A stretch of 59,369 nucleotides of DNA from NCBI RefSeq assembly GCF_022376445.1, contig NW_025955200.1, positions 1-59,369 on the forward strand, read 5' to 3'. Source of the DNA: Fomitopsis serialis (lineage: Eukaryota; Basidiomycota; Agaricomycetes; Polyporales; Fomitopsidaceae). Below the pieces are notes generated by a model. That model saw only the letters and a program-made list of their open reading frames with translations, had not been told where the DNA came from and did no database searches. The position numbers and the translations under genes are program-made. Below are positions 45,901 through 57,870 of the stretch, piece after piece; within the stretch, counting starts at the first letter, position 1; the number at the start of each line of letters is the position of its first letter.

Positions 45901-46136
45901 CCATCCACCTCATGTACACTGTAAATCGACCACCGCTACGTTCTGACGGCCTTCCACCTGGGCAGATTATTCTGCTCTCACAGATACGTCAGTCGTGTCA
46001 GCTTGTGCCCGCCTTCCCCGACGGGTCCCGAGGTACAGTGCCCCAAAATTGGACCTCGGAGAACGTGCTAGACGAGGCAAACCGACTCTTACTGAATAAT
46101 TGGGCTGGGATGTACGCTTATCAGACACTGTGGTAG
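42918..46136 (+). pseudogene. Plavaka-type DNA transposase
   Basis: Starts MARGKAKSCHSTH at 42918. Residues about 22-50 form a C2H2-like finger (CPVCDKPLKSAQGLMAH...C) typical of the Plavaka N-terminus. An acidic linker follows. Introns at about 43617-43675 and 43971-44028 lead into the conserved core: FASELDWRVAMWVVRE, IISTDKTQLTQFAGNK, PVYLTLGNIPRAIRRKP, HPILASYVADYPEQC, PKCMCPADK, SITPDVLHQLYQGVFKHL, LDFIYLAQYPTHDD and TTDNYNTEMFERLHVDFAK. Stop at 46134-46136. These are the signature blocks of the family, a fungal DDE-type cut-and-paste transposase acting in the nucleus. Damage: one missing base near 43295-43305 (frame -1) and a TGA at 43376-43378 where CGA would fit. Terminal repeats were not found. 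It could be the source of activity for nearby non-autonomous elements, but nothing in the sequence shows it. Confidence 0.85.
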
Positions 46137-46371
46137 TATATTGTATCTACATAATTGTATTCTACTGTTTGAGAAACCGCTAGGTTTGCTTGCGAGCGCT
46201 TGTGACCGCAACTTCGCCGCCATCATAGTGCGAGACACTGCTTTACACTCCTCCGGCAACTTCCCACTTCAGCAGACAGCTCGTCTTTCTTGAGACTTGG
46301 ATGTGCTGCTTACACAACAACCCTCGTGCTTACAATCCAAATCACTTGTTCAGCTTGCTTTCCTCACCGTC
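46137..46371. promoter_or_regulatory. Short spacer before gene C copy 3
   Basis: 235 bases between the Plavaka stop and the ATG of gene C copy 3. No TATA box is clear. Confidence 0.3.
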
Positions 46372-47624
46372 ATGGTTCGCCCGGATCCGCGAGTGCTCCG
46401 GCTGCTCGCTCCTGCTCTTCCAACCTATGCAATCACTGCTCACTACTCCCAACCATGTCTGCGAGTTGGGCCCGAACTCAATCACGTCACCGTGGTGTGC
46501 CTGCAGAGAAGGAATTTCGGAGTTTTGTTTGACTACGTGTGTGAAGTTTGTTCTGTACATTCGGATGAATTGACATGCAATTGAATTCTAGTGCGTAAAG
46601 AACGACTGCTCCGTCTGTCCGGCCACGCGCAGCAACGAGCAAGGGACGAGGAAGGATCGCATGCAGGCTCTGGCCGCAATAGACCTGTTGGATCCTCCAG
46701 CAACGCTTGGCGGATGGGTACTCTTGGGGTCGATACTAGAGAGTCACGTCGGGGCTTTCATGCCGAAGTGTTTGCAGGGGCCGTCTGTGAAAGTAGTTGT
46801 GGAGACATTGGTATTTGCCTTCAATGGTGAGTCACACTCTGTTATCTAGCTTCGTCGAGCTCACGCTGTGCCATTTGACTCAGGACGGACATGCTCCTAT
46901 GTCGCTCCCTCTCATATGGGAGATACACGGCGACAAGATCAAAATCTCACTTGATCAACCCCTCACCATCCAGCTCTTCCGCGGGCTCAACGTGTGGAAG
47001 AGTCATTGAGGTCCACTTGACGCGACTTTCGATTTCTTCCACGTCGACACCGAGAAGTTTATCCCCGCGTGTTTGTGCCCCCAAGTCTCCCTCCGCCTCA
47101 CCTTACCTCTGCGGTACACGCCTGTATTCAAAGACACGGCGGTATCCATTACCGTGCATGCCACCGAATACGCTCGCGGCATGAAATCTCTCCATCCCAT
47201 GTGCTCAATGAAGGCGGAATTTACGGCCCTCGACTTCTATTTCCCCGTGGACATGCCGCAGCGCCGCCAATGCTTCAAGGCGGACTGGAGAATTGAGCAC
47301 CGTGGCAGCCCCCAAGGAACGGTCGCAGTGCGACCTCTCATGGGCGAAGACGGGTGTACGGTGGAAGACCTCGTTCCGCCAGAGGAAAACTCGGACTGGG
47401 ACTGGGACTCGAACTCAGACGGATCAGACGCGGTAGATGGTGAAGGCGCAATGGCTGTTGCTGATGGCATAGAGGAGCCGGGCGCGGTGGAAATCTGGGA
47501 GGTTCTCCCAGGAGGCAAGGAGATCCCGTACGTCGAGAGCGCGAGGGCTGCTGAAGAGCTTCAGCGCTCGGAGGTGGAGGTCTGGGAGGTCAGGCGAAAC
47601 GGCTTCCTTGTTCCATGTATCTAG
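46372..47624 (+). pseudogene. Gene C, uncharacterised fungal family, copy 3
   Basis: The ATG at 46372 opens MVRPDPRVLRLLAPAL. Introns at about 46538-46590 and 46827-46883 have good borders. The conserved blocks match gene C: NHVTVVCLQRRNFG, LGGWVLLGS, RLTLPLRYTPVF and PMCSMKAEFTALDFYFPVD. A TGA at 47007-47009 breaks the frame after VWKSH; CGA would restore it, and the reading continues GPLDATFDFFHVDTEKFIP in the same frame. The C-terminus is acidic, then has two VEIWEV/VEVWEV repeats (EVLPGGKEIPYVE, EVRRNGFLVP), a feature weaker in copy 1. Function unknown. It stands alone here, without a dioxygenase neighbour. Confidence 0.65.
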
Positions 47625-48016
47625 TGAGTGAGGCGTGTAAATGTGATGAATGAAATCAATGTCGTTCTCAAATAATTGGAGCCGATCAATGAGCTGCAAG
47701 CGTTTGTCAAGGGCTTAAACCTGCTTCCGCTACGTCAGAGTAATCCCAGAACAGGTACACAATCCAGCATCACACAATTATTCTTCATAAATGTGAGTAC
47801 TTGCGCTCGAAATTACATCTCTACTTATTCCTACCGCGTGGGCCAGCCACGGGCGCTTCATTGCAATAAGACGCGCGTCGGCCTCCCACGCGCTTTCCGT
47901 CTCTTTCAACCACTTACGGTCGCTCATCACTGCTTCAGTCGCTTGCTCGCCCCATCCCCTCCGCTTATTCGACTATGGCTATCACGCGTATAGATCAGAG
48001 ACTCCTCAACATTATC
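47625..48016. other. Non-coding flank left of the gypsy element
   Basis: About 390 bases, no gene recognised. The six bases before the LTR (ATTATC) are not repeated after the 3' LTR. Confidence 0.5.
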
Positions 48017-48220
48017 TGTAACGTGGCTACGTTACATTCACGTAGTTACTAAATTAGGACAGATAATGTATCTACGATCGCGTGCGTAGGCGCCGTCCCT
48101 TAAGGACGGCGCCAGCGAGTGTGGGAGTTCCAGCTCCTTTACACTCGTCACCAATACCGCACCACTCTGGAATAGAGACTGGGTGCAGCGTATCATGGCG
48201 TGAGTAAGGGGGCGTTATAC
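48017..48220 (+). repeat. 5' LTR
   Basis: Starts TGTAACGTGGCTACGTTACA, itself a hairpin with 8-bp arms. A second hairpin at 48089-48113 has 10-bp arms GGCGCCGTCC/GGACGGCGCC. The 3' boundary is taken where identity with the other LTR stops (TTATAC). Confidence 0.9.
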
Positions 48221-48403
48221 TTTTTTACGCTCCTTCGAAAGCTCGAACTTCTACACAGAAGTGCGTGCGGTCGAATACGACGTTGAGAACGTCGAGCGCG
48301 ATCTATCATAACAAAACATCACTCCATCACGGAGTACGACCGAACAGGCAGGCCGCTACCACAAAGAGATAGCCGCGGCCGCTTTCAAAAGAAAGCATCC
48401 TCG

Positions 48404-51400
48404 ATGACGACCAATACGTCGTCACCAACTGCCCCGAAAGGCAACCCAAGTGATGAGGCCTCGACCAGTAAGGTCGAGGCCCCAGTGCAACCACATGGGA
48501 CCTCGTCGTCTCCTTCCACCAAGAAGGAGCGTGAGGACCTAGGGCCCGAAGAAGGGGTATCGAGCAGGAGGGCTCAGTCATCTCGACGAGCGACTTCTAC
48601 CATACGACCAACACACAGGATGCGCCTGCAAAGGAGCATTCTGCTGGATCGAGGACAGAACAGCACAAACCTCGATCCCGAGCTTCCAGTGCAACCGGTT
48701 CTCGAACAGGATCCCGTACGGGATCCCGTAAGGCGGCGAAAGCCTTGAGCGTACTTGACGACTTCAAGATATCGCTGGGCCAGCTCCGCGAGGAGTCTCG
48801 CCAGAATGCGGCCAACTTCGACGCGAAGTTGGCTGCAGTATTGGAAGACGCAAACCAGAAAATGACAACTGTCCGCCAGGCAGCTGAGATGTCCGATACC
48901 GACGCAGTAAGTGACACGGAATCGATACAGACGTCAGGGGTACGGGACACAGTACCCCAACCTGAGGACCAGGAGGACCCGGTTTTCAAGGCAGCCGCGG
49001 AGGCCATCAACTCCCCTCGCCAGCGAGGAGAGTTAGAAGAGGAGTACCAACAACGTCGGGCGGCAAGGGACAGGATCCCGATACCGACACGGACGACTAC
49101 TACCCCGAGTAGTAGTCGCCAGGTAAGATCACCTTACCGGACGTCAGGGCCTGAGTATGATAAGATCCATTATCACTACCGGGCCCCACCGCAATCGCCC
49201 TCTCCTACCATGGTCCCACCGTTCAGGCGACCGTCGGTATCGAGCAGCAGTGGGACGGATGAGGGCACTGAACCAGTAACCCCATCCCCCGCGGAACGGA
49301 AGCATGGTACGACCCCTCGTACGGAGGGCGTCCGACCGCAGGCCAGCGCATCTCAAAAGACCGCTGCTCGCGAAGAAATCAGGAGGTACTTCCGCGGGGA
49401 AGTACCCAAACCTGATAACAGATCCACGTACTCCCGAGAGGGAGTACGAGTATCATTCCCACCCGGAGTAGGGGGTTCCAGTTCGTCGTCTGGACAGACG
49501 AGCCATGAGTACGACTACCAAGGCATGTACTCCTACATGCAAGGTAGTAGTACTCATGAACACGGACCATCCACATCCAAAAGGGACATGGATGGCCCAG
49601 CGCACAACACCAGTCGCTCCCTCGATCGATGCCTAGGCATGATTGAGGAACTGGTGAGTGACGATCCAGACGGTGAAGCACCAGGTTACTTGAGGTCGGC
49701 CAAGATGGACAAGCCGTCCACCTGGGCCGGCACCGATGACCTATACCGGTTCGAAGAATGGCTCTTCGAACTATTAACGTACTTCTCAGTGCTCCGGATA
49801 ACGGGTCCACGTTTAGACATGGACCGGTTACGGCTCACCGGGAATGTGTTGACTGACGGTGCCAAAGATTGGTATTTCCGTCATGTACAGTCTCCTCGAC
49901 GGACGAGGCGACATTGGCGGTTCGCGGAAGCAATCGCCGCACTGCACCGGCGATTCATTCACCAAGATGGTGAAATTAAGGCCGCCGAATCGTGGAATAA
50001 GGTGACCTACCACAAGAGTGGTGGGGTCACCGAATTACTCGACAGGATGTCCCAGTACGCCGACCGCATGACGGAGCGTCCTGGGGACTATGAATGGAAG
50101 CGACGATTCCTAGCGGCACTACCTTCAGACATGGAGGAGACCTTACGAAAGGTCTCCTACATCTCGCCCGAACGATCGTCGTTCGGTAAGATGGTGAAGG
50201 CAGCAAGCGACTACGAGTTTGCGATGTTGTCGGCGGCGGCCTCTAAGACGACCCCGTCAACCACCACCACCAGAGATGGTGGTGGTACATCGAAGCCCGT
50301 TGCCCCAGCAGTCCTGGCCGGTCGAGCCAGGACGACTGGTCCGTTCGCTCGATTCATGACCCGACCAAGTGTGGGGGCCGTGGTGGTGTCGAAGCCAGCA
50401 CCACCGGTGTCCAAAGCGGTGGTGGTCAGCGACAAGGGTCCGCCGAAATCCACACCAGCGCCAGCAGGGAAAACGACCACTGGCGCGAGTGGTAGCACCA
50501 TAGTGTGCTGGAGTTGCGGCGAGCCCAGACACACTTCTCGAGAAAAGGAGAAGTGTAAGAACGGTGGCAGAATGCCGCCCAGCAAGACGGGTCGCATGTA
50601 TGCGGCACGGATTGCGGAGGACAGTGGGGAGGACCAGGATGATGGATTCGTCCATGTCCAGCCCGAGTCTAACGAGCACGTCGACCAGACGGTGGACGTG
50701 CCAGACTACGACAACGGGAATGTGACCGACCATCCTCAATCTGAGTATGGCGGGTCGCAATACGCATACGACGACCCAGGAGACGAGTCTCCTGTGGACG
50801 AGTATGACGATGAGGATGGAGCTGTAGCGCAGCTCGGGCTCATGACATTCCGAGCAATGCGCGTGGAACACCGATCGTCGACTCGGGTGAGCCAGGAAAA
50901 CCTGGCACACCCATCGTATAATGCCGCCATGACGGACATTACTCGAATGAGTGCGATACAAATGCTACCGCCAGCCCGTACCATGAAGGCGGCCTGGCTG
51001 TACGACTCGAAGATCCGAAGGACCTCCGAGCCGGCGGACCAGCCAGAACACAGTCCCGAAGCGACTCGGACGCTCTGCGCGGAGATCGACGTCAATGGCG
51101 TGAAGGCGTACACGCTGTTCGACACAGGGTGTACGACCGATGCCATGTCCCCGGAACTGGTGTTCCTGGCCAAGGCCGACAGGGTAGATCTGAGGGAGCC
51201 CCTCAATCTACAGCTAGGTACGAAGGGTAGTCGCACCACCATCAACTATGGAGCACGCCCCCGTATCCAGGTCGGCCCCGTGAACGGTGTCAACTACATG
51301 GACGTAGTTGACATCGACAGGTACAACGTCGTTCTGGGAACCACGTTCTGCATCAAGCACAACGTGGTCCTCGACTTCCGCACCCACCAGATCTGGGTCG

Positions 51401-51522
51401 ATGGGGTGGCAGTGCCGGCCTACACGGTGGCCCAGGAAGCGGAAGTTCTGGAGCATCGGCGGGATACACGGAGTGCGCGACTGACGGCACAGCTCCGCCT
51501 CGCGTCATCATCGAAGCAATAG
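48404..51522 (+). CDS. Gypsy Gag and aspartic protease
   Basis: The ATG at 48404 opens MTTNTSSPTAPKGNP. One G is missing near 48555-48558, after which the frame continues into KAAKALSVLDDFKISLGQLR. A Ser/Thr/Pro-rich N-terminal part is followed by the Gag core (TWAGTDDLYRFEEWLFELLT near 49720-49790; AAESWNKVTYHKSGG near 49980). A CCHC-like knuckle C-W-S-C-G-E-P-R-H-T-S-R-E-K-E-K-C lies at about 50507-50560. The protease motif LFDTGCTTDAMS is at about 51115-51150, with VVLGTTFCIKHNVVLDF after it. The ORF ends with TAG at 51520-51522, in the same frame as Pol. Gag forms the particle; the protease cleaves the polyproteins. Confidence 0.88.
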
Positions 51523-51555
51523 GGTTGCGCGGCGAGATCCACCGCGGTGCAACCC
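51520..51555 (+). promoter_or_regulatory. Candidate stop-codon readthrough signal between Gag-Pro and Pol
   Basis: CAA TAG GGT: the UAG is followed immediately by a hairpin. GGGTTGC (51522-51528) pairs with GCAACCC (51549-51555), and inside it GCGG (51529-51532) pairs with CCGC (51542-51545), with a GGT bulge and a 9-nt loop. Pol is open in the same frame directly after the stop and has no ATG for about 20 codons. This layout resembles readthrough in gammaretroviruses. Confidence 0.6.
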
Positions 51556-54500
51556 CCCCAGTCTCGCTTCGCTGAGGAAGGGCCTATGGTCTCAAGGGGG
51601 GAAGGGATCGACGTCGCCGTCGATTCCTTGGTGGAAATAGCAACGAAAGAATCGATACCACGTCCAAAGTTGGAGGTGGTACCAGAGAAAACAGTGAAAA
51701 AGATGAAAGTACCACGCCCTAGTATGGACGTGGTACCCAACATTACAAAAAACGGACTGGAAGTTCGTGAAGTACCCGATCCACCACGTCTGAAACCAGA
51801 GGTGGTGAACCGTCGGAAGGTACCGGTGCGAACAGGTAACCGACACGACACCGCAATGCCGGACATTGCGGAGGCCAATGTACCTATGGTACATTCAGCA
51901 CAACAACCGCGTCGGGACTCACTTGGTCGATTGGACCCATTGGGTACAAACGATGAGGTAGACCGAGCCATACTGAACTTCCTCAAGGATGAGGAAGTTC
52001 GGCAGACACTCGACGACGACCCGCAGGTCGTCGCGAACAGGGAACAATGGATGAAAATGTGCGAGGACATCATGTGTTCCCCACCTCTCGAATTACCGCC
52101 GTTTCGAGATGTGAACCACCGCATACCTCTCATCGACCCTGACCTGTCCCTCCGGTACCACCTGCCCAGGTGTCCGGAGGCCATGAAACCGCAACTGCTC
52201 GACAAAATCGAACGGTACACGGCGGCAGGATGGTGGCAACCCATCCAGACGTCCCAGATCCCGAATGGTCAAGCAGCCCCACTTCTTTGCATAGCGAAGA
52301 AGTCGGGCAAACTACGTACAGTTATCGATGCGAGGAAACGCAACGACAACACGCGGAAAGACGTGACGCCTTTCCCTGACCAAGACCAGATCCGTATGGA
52401 TGTGGCCCGGGCGAAGTTCAGGTCAAAGATTGACCTGTCCGACGCGTACGAACAGATCTGTATCGTGGCGGAGGATGTCTGGAAGACGGCGTTCTCCACC
52501 CCATACGGCACGTTCATCAGTCTGGTGATGCAACAGGGTGACGCCAATGCACCAGCGACTTTCCAGTCGCTGATGACTACAATATTCCGGGACTGTATCG
52601 GCCGGTTCGTCCACGTATACTTAGATGACATATTCGTGTTCTCCGATACAATCGAAGAACACGAAGAACATCTAAGGATAGTATTCGAGAGACTGAGGAA
52701 GGCGAAGCTCTACCTCAGTCAAACGAAATGCGACCTCTACTCGAGGCGCATGGACTGTCTGGGTCATCTAATAGATGACCGAGGACTACACGCCGACCGT
52801 GACAAGATGGAGAGGATTCGCACATGGCGAGCCCCGCGATCGTACAAGGAAGTACAGCGCTTCCTTGGACTGGTCAATTACCTCGCGCACTTCTTGCCCG
52901 AGATAAGTGGTTACACATCTCCGTTATCAGAGATGTGTCGCAATGAACGAACATTCGTATGGCGTGCGCTGCACGACAAGTGTTTTGAAGCCATCAAAGC
53001 ACTTGCCAGTCGCGCACCCATACTCAAGCCCATCGACCCGAAGGTCGATGAGCCCATCTGGGTCGTCACAGACACCTCCGTCTTCGGAGTCGGAGCCGTC
53101 TATGGTCAAGGACCCGAGTGGCAGACGTGTCGACCTGCAGGGTTCCTATCCAAGAAGTTCTCGAGTGCACAACGTGCGTACCATACGTACGAGCAGGAGG
53201 CACTCGGAATTATGGAAGCCCTCCTCAAATGGGAGGACAAGCTGCTTGGCCGAAAAGTCAACATTGTCACGGACCATAAGGCCCTGATGTTCTTCAACGG
53301 CGTCGCCAATCCATCGAACCGGCAGGTTCGATGGTATGAGTACATCTCCCGCTTTGATTGTACGATATCGTACATCAAAGGCAGCGACAACAAGGTTGCC
53401 GACTGTTTGTCGAGGTACTACGAGAACGACACGCCGGACGACGTGGTCCCCATTCACCACATGGTGAATGCGGACGAACGGCTTGACCCCATGCGAGACG
53501 ACCTGCCTTCCAATCGCATTCTCGAACTGAGAATGGGACAGATGGCAGCTCAAAGGTTGGACGAGAAGCGTCACAAACGTGAGACTGAGGCAGCAGCAAT
53601 GGCTGCGGCGCAGAACAAGGACATTAGCAACGAAGCTATCGACCTCAGCAACCCAACGGTGGCTGAGGCCTTGACGTCGGGACCACCCTTGCGGACGAAG
53701 GTGGAACGAGACGTTGACTTCATCAAGACAGTGAAGTCGGGGTACCGAAACGACCATACGTTTCGTAAAGTGCTGGAGAATCCCCAGCACTTCAAGACCT
53801 TCGCAGTGCGCGACGGTCTGATCTACACAAAGAACCGCCAAGGAGTGGAGGTTCTATGTGTACCGAGGGTGCCGTTAAAACGACGGTCGCTCACTGAGGT
53901 AGTGATCGACCACGCACATACCACACTGGGGCACTTCGGGCCGCAGAAAACGTCCGAATACATCAGACGTTGGTACTGGTGGCCGAGAATAGGTAAGGAT
54001 GTCGACATGTTCTGCGTAACGTGCGGAACATGTCAGACGGCAAAACCGCGCAACCACCTACAAGCAGGGTGGTTGCACTCGCTACCAATTCCTACGAGGC
54101 CATGGATTTCCATGTCCATGGATTTCGTAGGACCGTTCCCGCAAGTCAATGGGTACGACTACCTGTGGGTAGTTGTATGCCGCCTCACGTCCATGGTACA
54201 CCTCATACCTATCAAAACGACGACTACGGCCGCCGAACTCGCTGAACTCTACGTTCGCGAGATAGTACGACTACATGGACTCCCTGAGTCCATAGTCTCC
54301 GACCGAGATACGAAATTCACGTCAAAATTCTGGCGTGAAGTTCATAGGCTCCTAGGAGCGAAATTACTCATGTCGACGTCTTTCCATCCTCAGACGGATG
54401 GCATGACTGAGCGTGCGATACGTTCGGTATCCCAGATAATGCGGTCAATGGTCTCACCGGACCAACTCGACTGGGTAGATAGCTTACCCCTCACGGAGTT

Positions 54501-55202
54501 CGCTATCAACTCAGCATCCAGTGCATCCACTGGATTCGCGCCGTTCGAGTTGAACTACGGGTACATGCCCCGCATGATGGCCGGATTCTCCACGGACTCC
54601 AAGTACTCAGGAGTCCGTGAATTTGCCCAGCGAGCACGGCACTATCTGGAAATGGCACACGACGCTCTAATTGAGAGTTGGGTACACCAAACGTTCCACG
54701 CGAACAAACATCGACAAGAGGAACCAGAGTTCCACACAGGATCTCAAGTGTACCTGAGCACGCAGAACCTAGCACTACCCAAGGGTCGTGCTCGGAAACT
54801 GATGCCCAAATTCATTGGGCCGTATACAGTGACGGCGTGCAATCCAAGCACCTCCAACTATACGTTGGAGTTGCCGCAGGAATTGAAGGACCGGCGCATA
54901 CACCCGACGTTCCATGTCTCCTTGCTTAGGAGACATGAACCCAACGATGACGGTCTGTTCCCTAACGGGAAGCCAAGTCGTTCTACGACTTTGGCAACGA
55001 CGACCAGCAGGAATGGCTGGTCGACGATATACTGGGTCATCGATGGGACGGCAACCGTGTCGAATTCCACGTCCGATGGACGCTCGGCGACACATCTTGG
55101 GAGCCGTACGCCCACTGCAAGGACTTAGCGGCACTCGACGAGTACCTCACCTTACATGGCGCCAAATCATGGCGAACTCTTCCAAAGAAGAGTCCCAAGT
55201 AG
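51523..55202 (+). CDS. Gypsy Pol: reverse transcriptase, RNase H, integrase, chromodomain
   Basis: RT: LRTVIDARKRNDNT near 52315, FRSKIDLSDAYEQI near 52420, VYLDDIFVFS near 52615 with the catalytic DD. RNase H: VTDTSVFGVGAV near 53065, KVNIVTDHKALMFF near 53260. Integrase: H2C2 finger HTTLGHFGPQK...CVTCGTCQ at 53918-54038; catalytic D in MDFVGPF (54118), D in SDRDTKF (54298) and E in TERAIRSVSQ (54408). C-terminal HPTFHVSLLRR (about 54900) precedes the chromodomain EWLVDDILGHRWDGNRVEFH...WEPYAHC, ending with TAG at 55200-55202. One G is missing at about 54967-54969 (PNG-EAKSFYDFG), moving the frame by -1 before the chromodomain. Chromodomains steer integration to marked chromatin. Expression probably depends on readthrough of the UAG at 51520. 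Confidence 0.9.
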
Positions 55203-55454
55203 ACGTACCACCACTGCAAAGTAGTGGTGCGCGATGGCCAGGCAGGGCGGCACGACCACCGAGGTGGTGGTCGTGGCTGCGGCGATTGGTGGCTGGAGAC
55301 GCTCGAAGGCGGGACTTCTTACCGGATTGGGCACGGACACGTCGCTCGGAGTCAGGTGACCGCGGCAGGCGCCAACAAAGCCACAACTCTTGCTGCCGCC
55401 ACTCCCCAACTCAAACTACCACCCACCTCACCGCTCACCGCACCTCGCCTCATC

Positions 55455-57638
55455 ATGAGCACCAACGACTTCACCGTGCCTCACAACACCACGGACGCAC
55501 CACCTGACGGTGGTGCGCCCGCACAGACGTCGCCGCCGTCGTCGGCTTTGCCGCCAACGTCGCCGACGCTGTCCGAGCTGCGCGTTCCCCCACACCTCGA
55601 CGAGCCGGTCGTCCTCAGCAATGAGGCGGCTACAATGATGCAGGTTGACCGTAACCGGCCGACCGCATCGTCGCAGTACCAGTTTGGTACTGCGACCACG
55701 AGCAGCCTGCTGCTTGCACCCTCTGGCACCAACTGGGTGCCGTACTTCCCCGTGACGCCGCTGGCGACACACCCCACCAGCCTCTGCAGCGTCTGCGAGG
55801 CCTTCATCCACCACCTGCCCCGAGGTGGTGGCGACGCTGAGTACCAGCGCGTCGCGGAGAGTCTGGCCGTCCACATGCGGGCGGACGTGGCACACTCTCT
55901 GACACAGGAGGGTTGGTTGCAGGGGGGAGGGACCTGGTCGACGCACTGCGTAACCAGGCGGTCGTCAACGACCAAATCATCGCGAGACTGCGCGAACAGG
56001 TGGAGTACGCCGCGCAGTCCGAGCAGGAGATGCGGCGGCGGCTCGCCGACGAAGAAGCCTGGGTGCGACGAAGGGACGAGCACACCCGCCGTCTCGTGGA
56101 CGACATCGAGGACCTCCACGACGACTGGACGACCGCCAGCAGTCGCCAAGCCCCCCTCCTCCGTCGCCAAAGCCCGCAGCGACGAACGAGCCCGCCAAGG
56201 AGGCTCGACAGGACAACCAGGCTGCGTCTTCGCAGACGCAGCCCATCCCAGCCTTGCCCCCGCAGCCATCGAGGTGGCCAACACTGGAGGCATCTTCGCA
56301 GATGCCACCGGCCCATCCGCACGACCCAATGACCGCGGATTGGGACAACTTTCACCCGAGCGACGACGACGACGACGACGCCGACGCCGACGAAGAAAGT
56401 CGCTGTCTCAAGAAAGCCGTCGTCAGCCATCGCCTGAAGGGCAAGGGCAAGGCGCGGGCGACTAACACCAGTACTCTGGCGAGTACTGGTGCACCACCGG
56501 AGGCACCCCCAAACTGGCCGCTGTCCGCTCCACTCCCCGACAACTCGACCGTCTTGCAGGCGGGCGAGTGGCACAACTACATCCCTCGTAGTCGTGCCGA
56601 GGCGGAGATCATCCGTCGACGGGCCCTGGTAGACGAGCAGGCGAGGTTCCGGGTGCGGGACCTTATCCACCAGGCCCAGGTGGACCAGAGGATAGGAGCG
56701 GTTGAGGGGCCGCGTTGGCTGATGCAGCAATGGCAACCCCCCGTCGGACGCAGGACCAGGAGGTCGGCAACATGGCCCGGGCCATGCAGGAGAGCCGCGA
56801 GGAGCATCGACGACGGGCGAATGCACCGCCAGCCGGAACGGCGGGCGCAGGGCCGTCGGGGAGTCGTACCGCGGCCTCAACGGCGGGACCCTCAGCGGGA
56901 ACGGCCCCTGCCGCCTCGTCGACGACCACGGCGACGTGGTCGAATACGGGAGCGACGTCGAGCAAGCGGCGGGCCAGGTCGCCGGCGGGACGAGCGGCCA
57001 CCGCCCCGCCCAAGAAGAAGTTGAGGGGCGGGTTGGCCCAGCCGACGAACCAGTCGACGGCACTCGAATGGCGCGAGTGGTACCGCGTCAATCGCGACCG
57101 CATACCGCTGGGTATGCGAGTCGACCGTGGAGGACGGCCGAACGTCGACGACGTTGAGGCCCTGCACCTCACGCGTCGATTGGCCCCAACGACGACGCAG
57201 TCGCGTCGTCCTTGGGAAGTCGCTACGGGACGGCTGTTCTCCATCCCGGGCCTGTACCGACGACTGGTACAGGAAGGAGCTTACCCGCTGGGAGCTGGAC
57301 GGGCTACCGTCACGTTCCCCGCGAGCCTGGCCGACATCACTATATTTGATGTCGCCCGTTGGTTCTCGCGGATGGGGTACCATCCGGACGAGGTAGGATT
57401 CCTCGAGGAATTCTATCGGCGTCGGAGGAACGAGCACGAGGGCCGGGCGATTGATACCGCGGCGCCGTATGCTACGTACCCGTCCGTAGGAAGCGACGTG
57501 GTCCATGAGCATGTCGTCCACATCAACGACATGCCCCCCATCCCTGCGAACGTCTACATCCCCACGGATGTAGTCAACGACGTCGAGATGGACGACGACA
57601 CTCAGGCGGACGACCCGGGTGCGGAGCGTGACATGTAG
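55455..57638 (+). pseudogene. Accessory ORF between pol and the 3' LTR, function unknown
   Basis: The ATG at 55455 opens MSTNDFTVPHNTTD. A Pro/Ser/Ala-rich region with CSVCEAFIHHLP is followed by a coiled-coil stretch (IIARLREQVEYAAQSEQEM). Then come an acidic DDDDDDADADEE segment, a basic SKRRARSP/PKKKLRGG segment, and a conserved-looking C-terminal domain: LEWREWYRVNRDRIPLGMRV, IPGLYRRLVQEGAYP and ITIFDVARWFSRMGYHP. It ends at TAG 57636-57638. Three -1 breaks coincide with runs of six identical bases (G near 55921, C near 56154, C near 56732). It occupies the env position but has no signal peptide or membrane segment, so it is not an envelope protein. It is on the sense strand, and its open frames extend over 2.1 kb, so it was likely one protein of about 725 residues. 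Confidence 0.6.
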
Positions 57639-57860
57639 CGGCCGCTGGCCCGCTACGTATCCAAGGTCGCATAACTCCCTCGAGTTATGTGTGACGACGA
57701 TGGCGGATGTGCTGCTCACTGACGCGACTCGCGAGTCGTTGTCTACAGTACAGCGTCGTCCTCATCGTACCATTCGCTACCACCGTCGGGTCGTCGCATC
57801 TCCAATTGTATTTCTATTTTTATTCTACTGTACATCGCTGTGGACCGTGGACGGGTCCAA

Positions 57861-57870
57861 GGGGGGAGAG
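57861..57870 (+). other. Polypurine tract
   Basis: GGGGGGAGAG directly before the TGTAAC start of the 3' LTR; primes plus-strand DNA synthesis. Confidence 0.85.

Noticed and set aside
55455..57638. Envelope gene in the gypsy element
   Set aside because: No signal peptide, membrane segment or cysteine pattern; the product is charged and coiled-coil-like.
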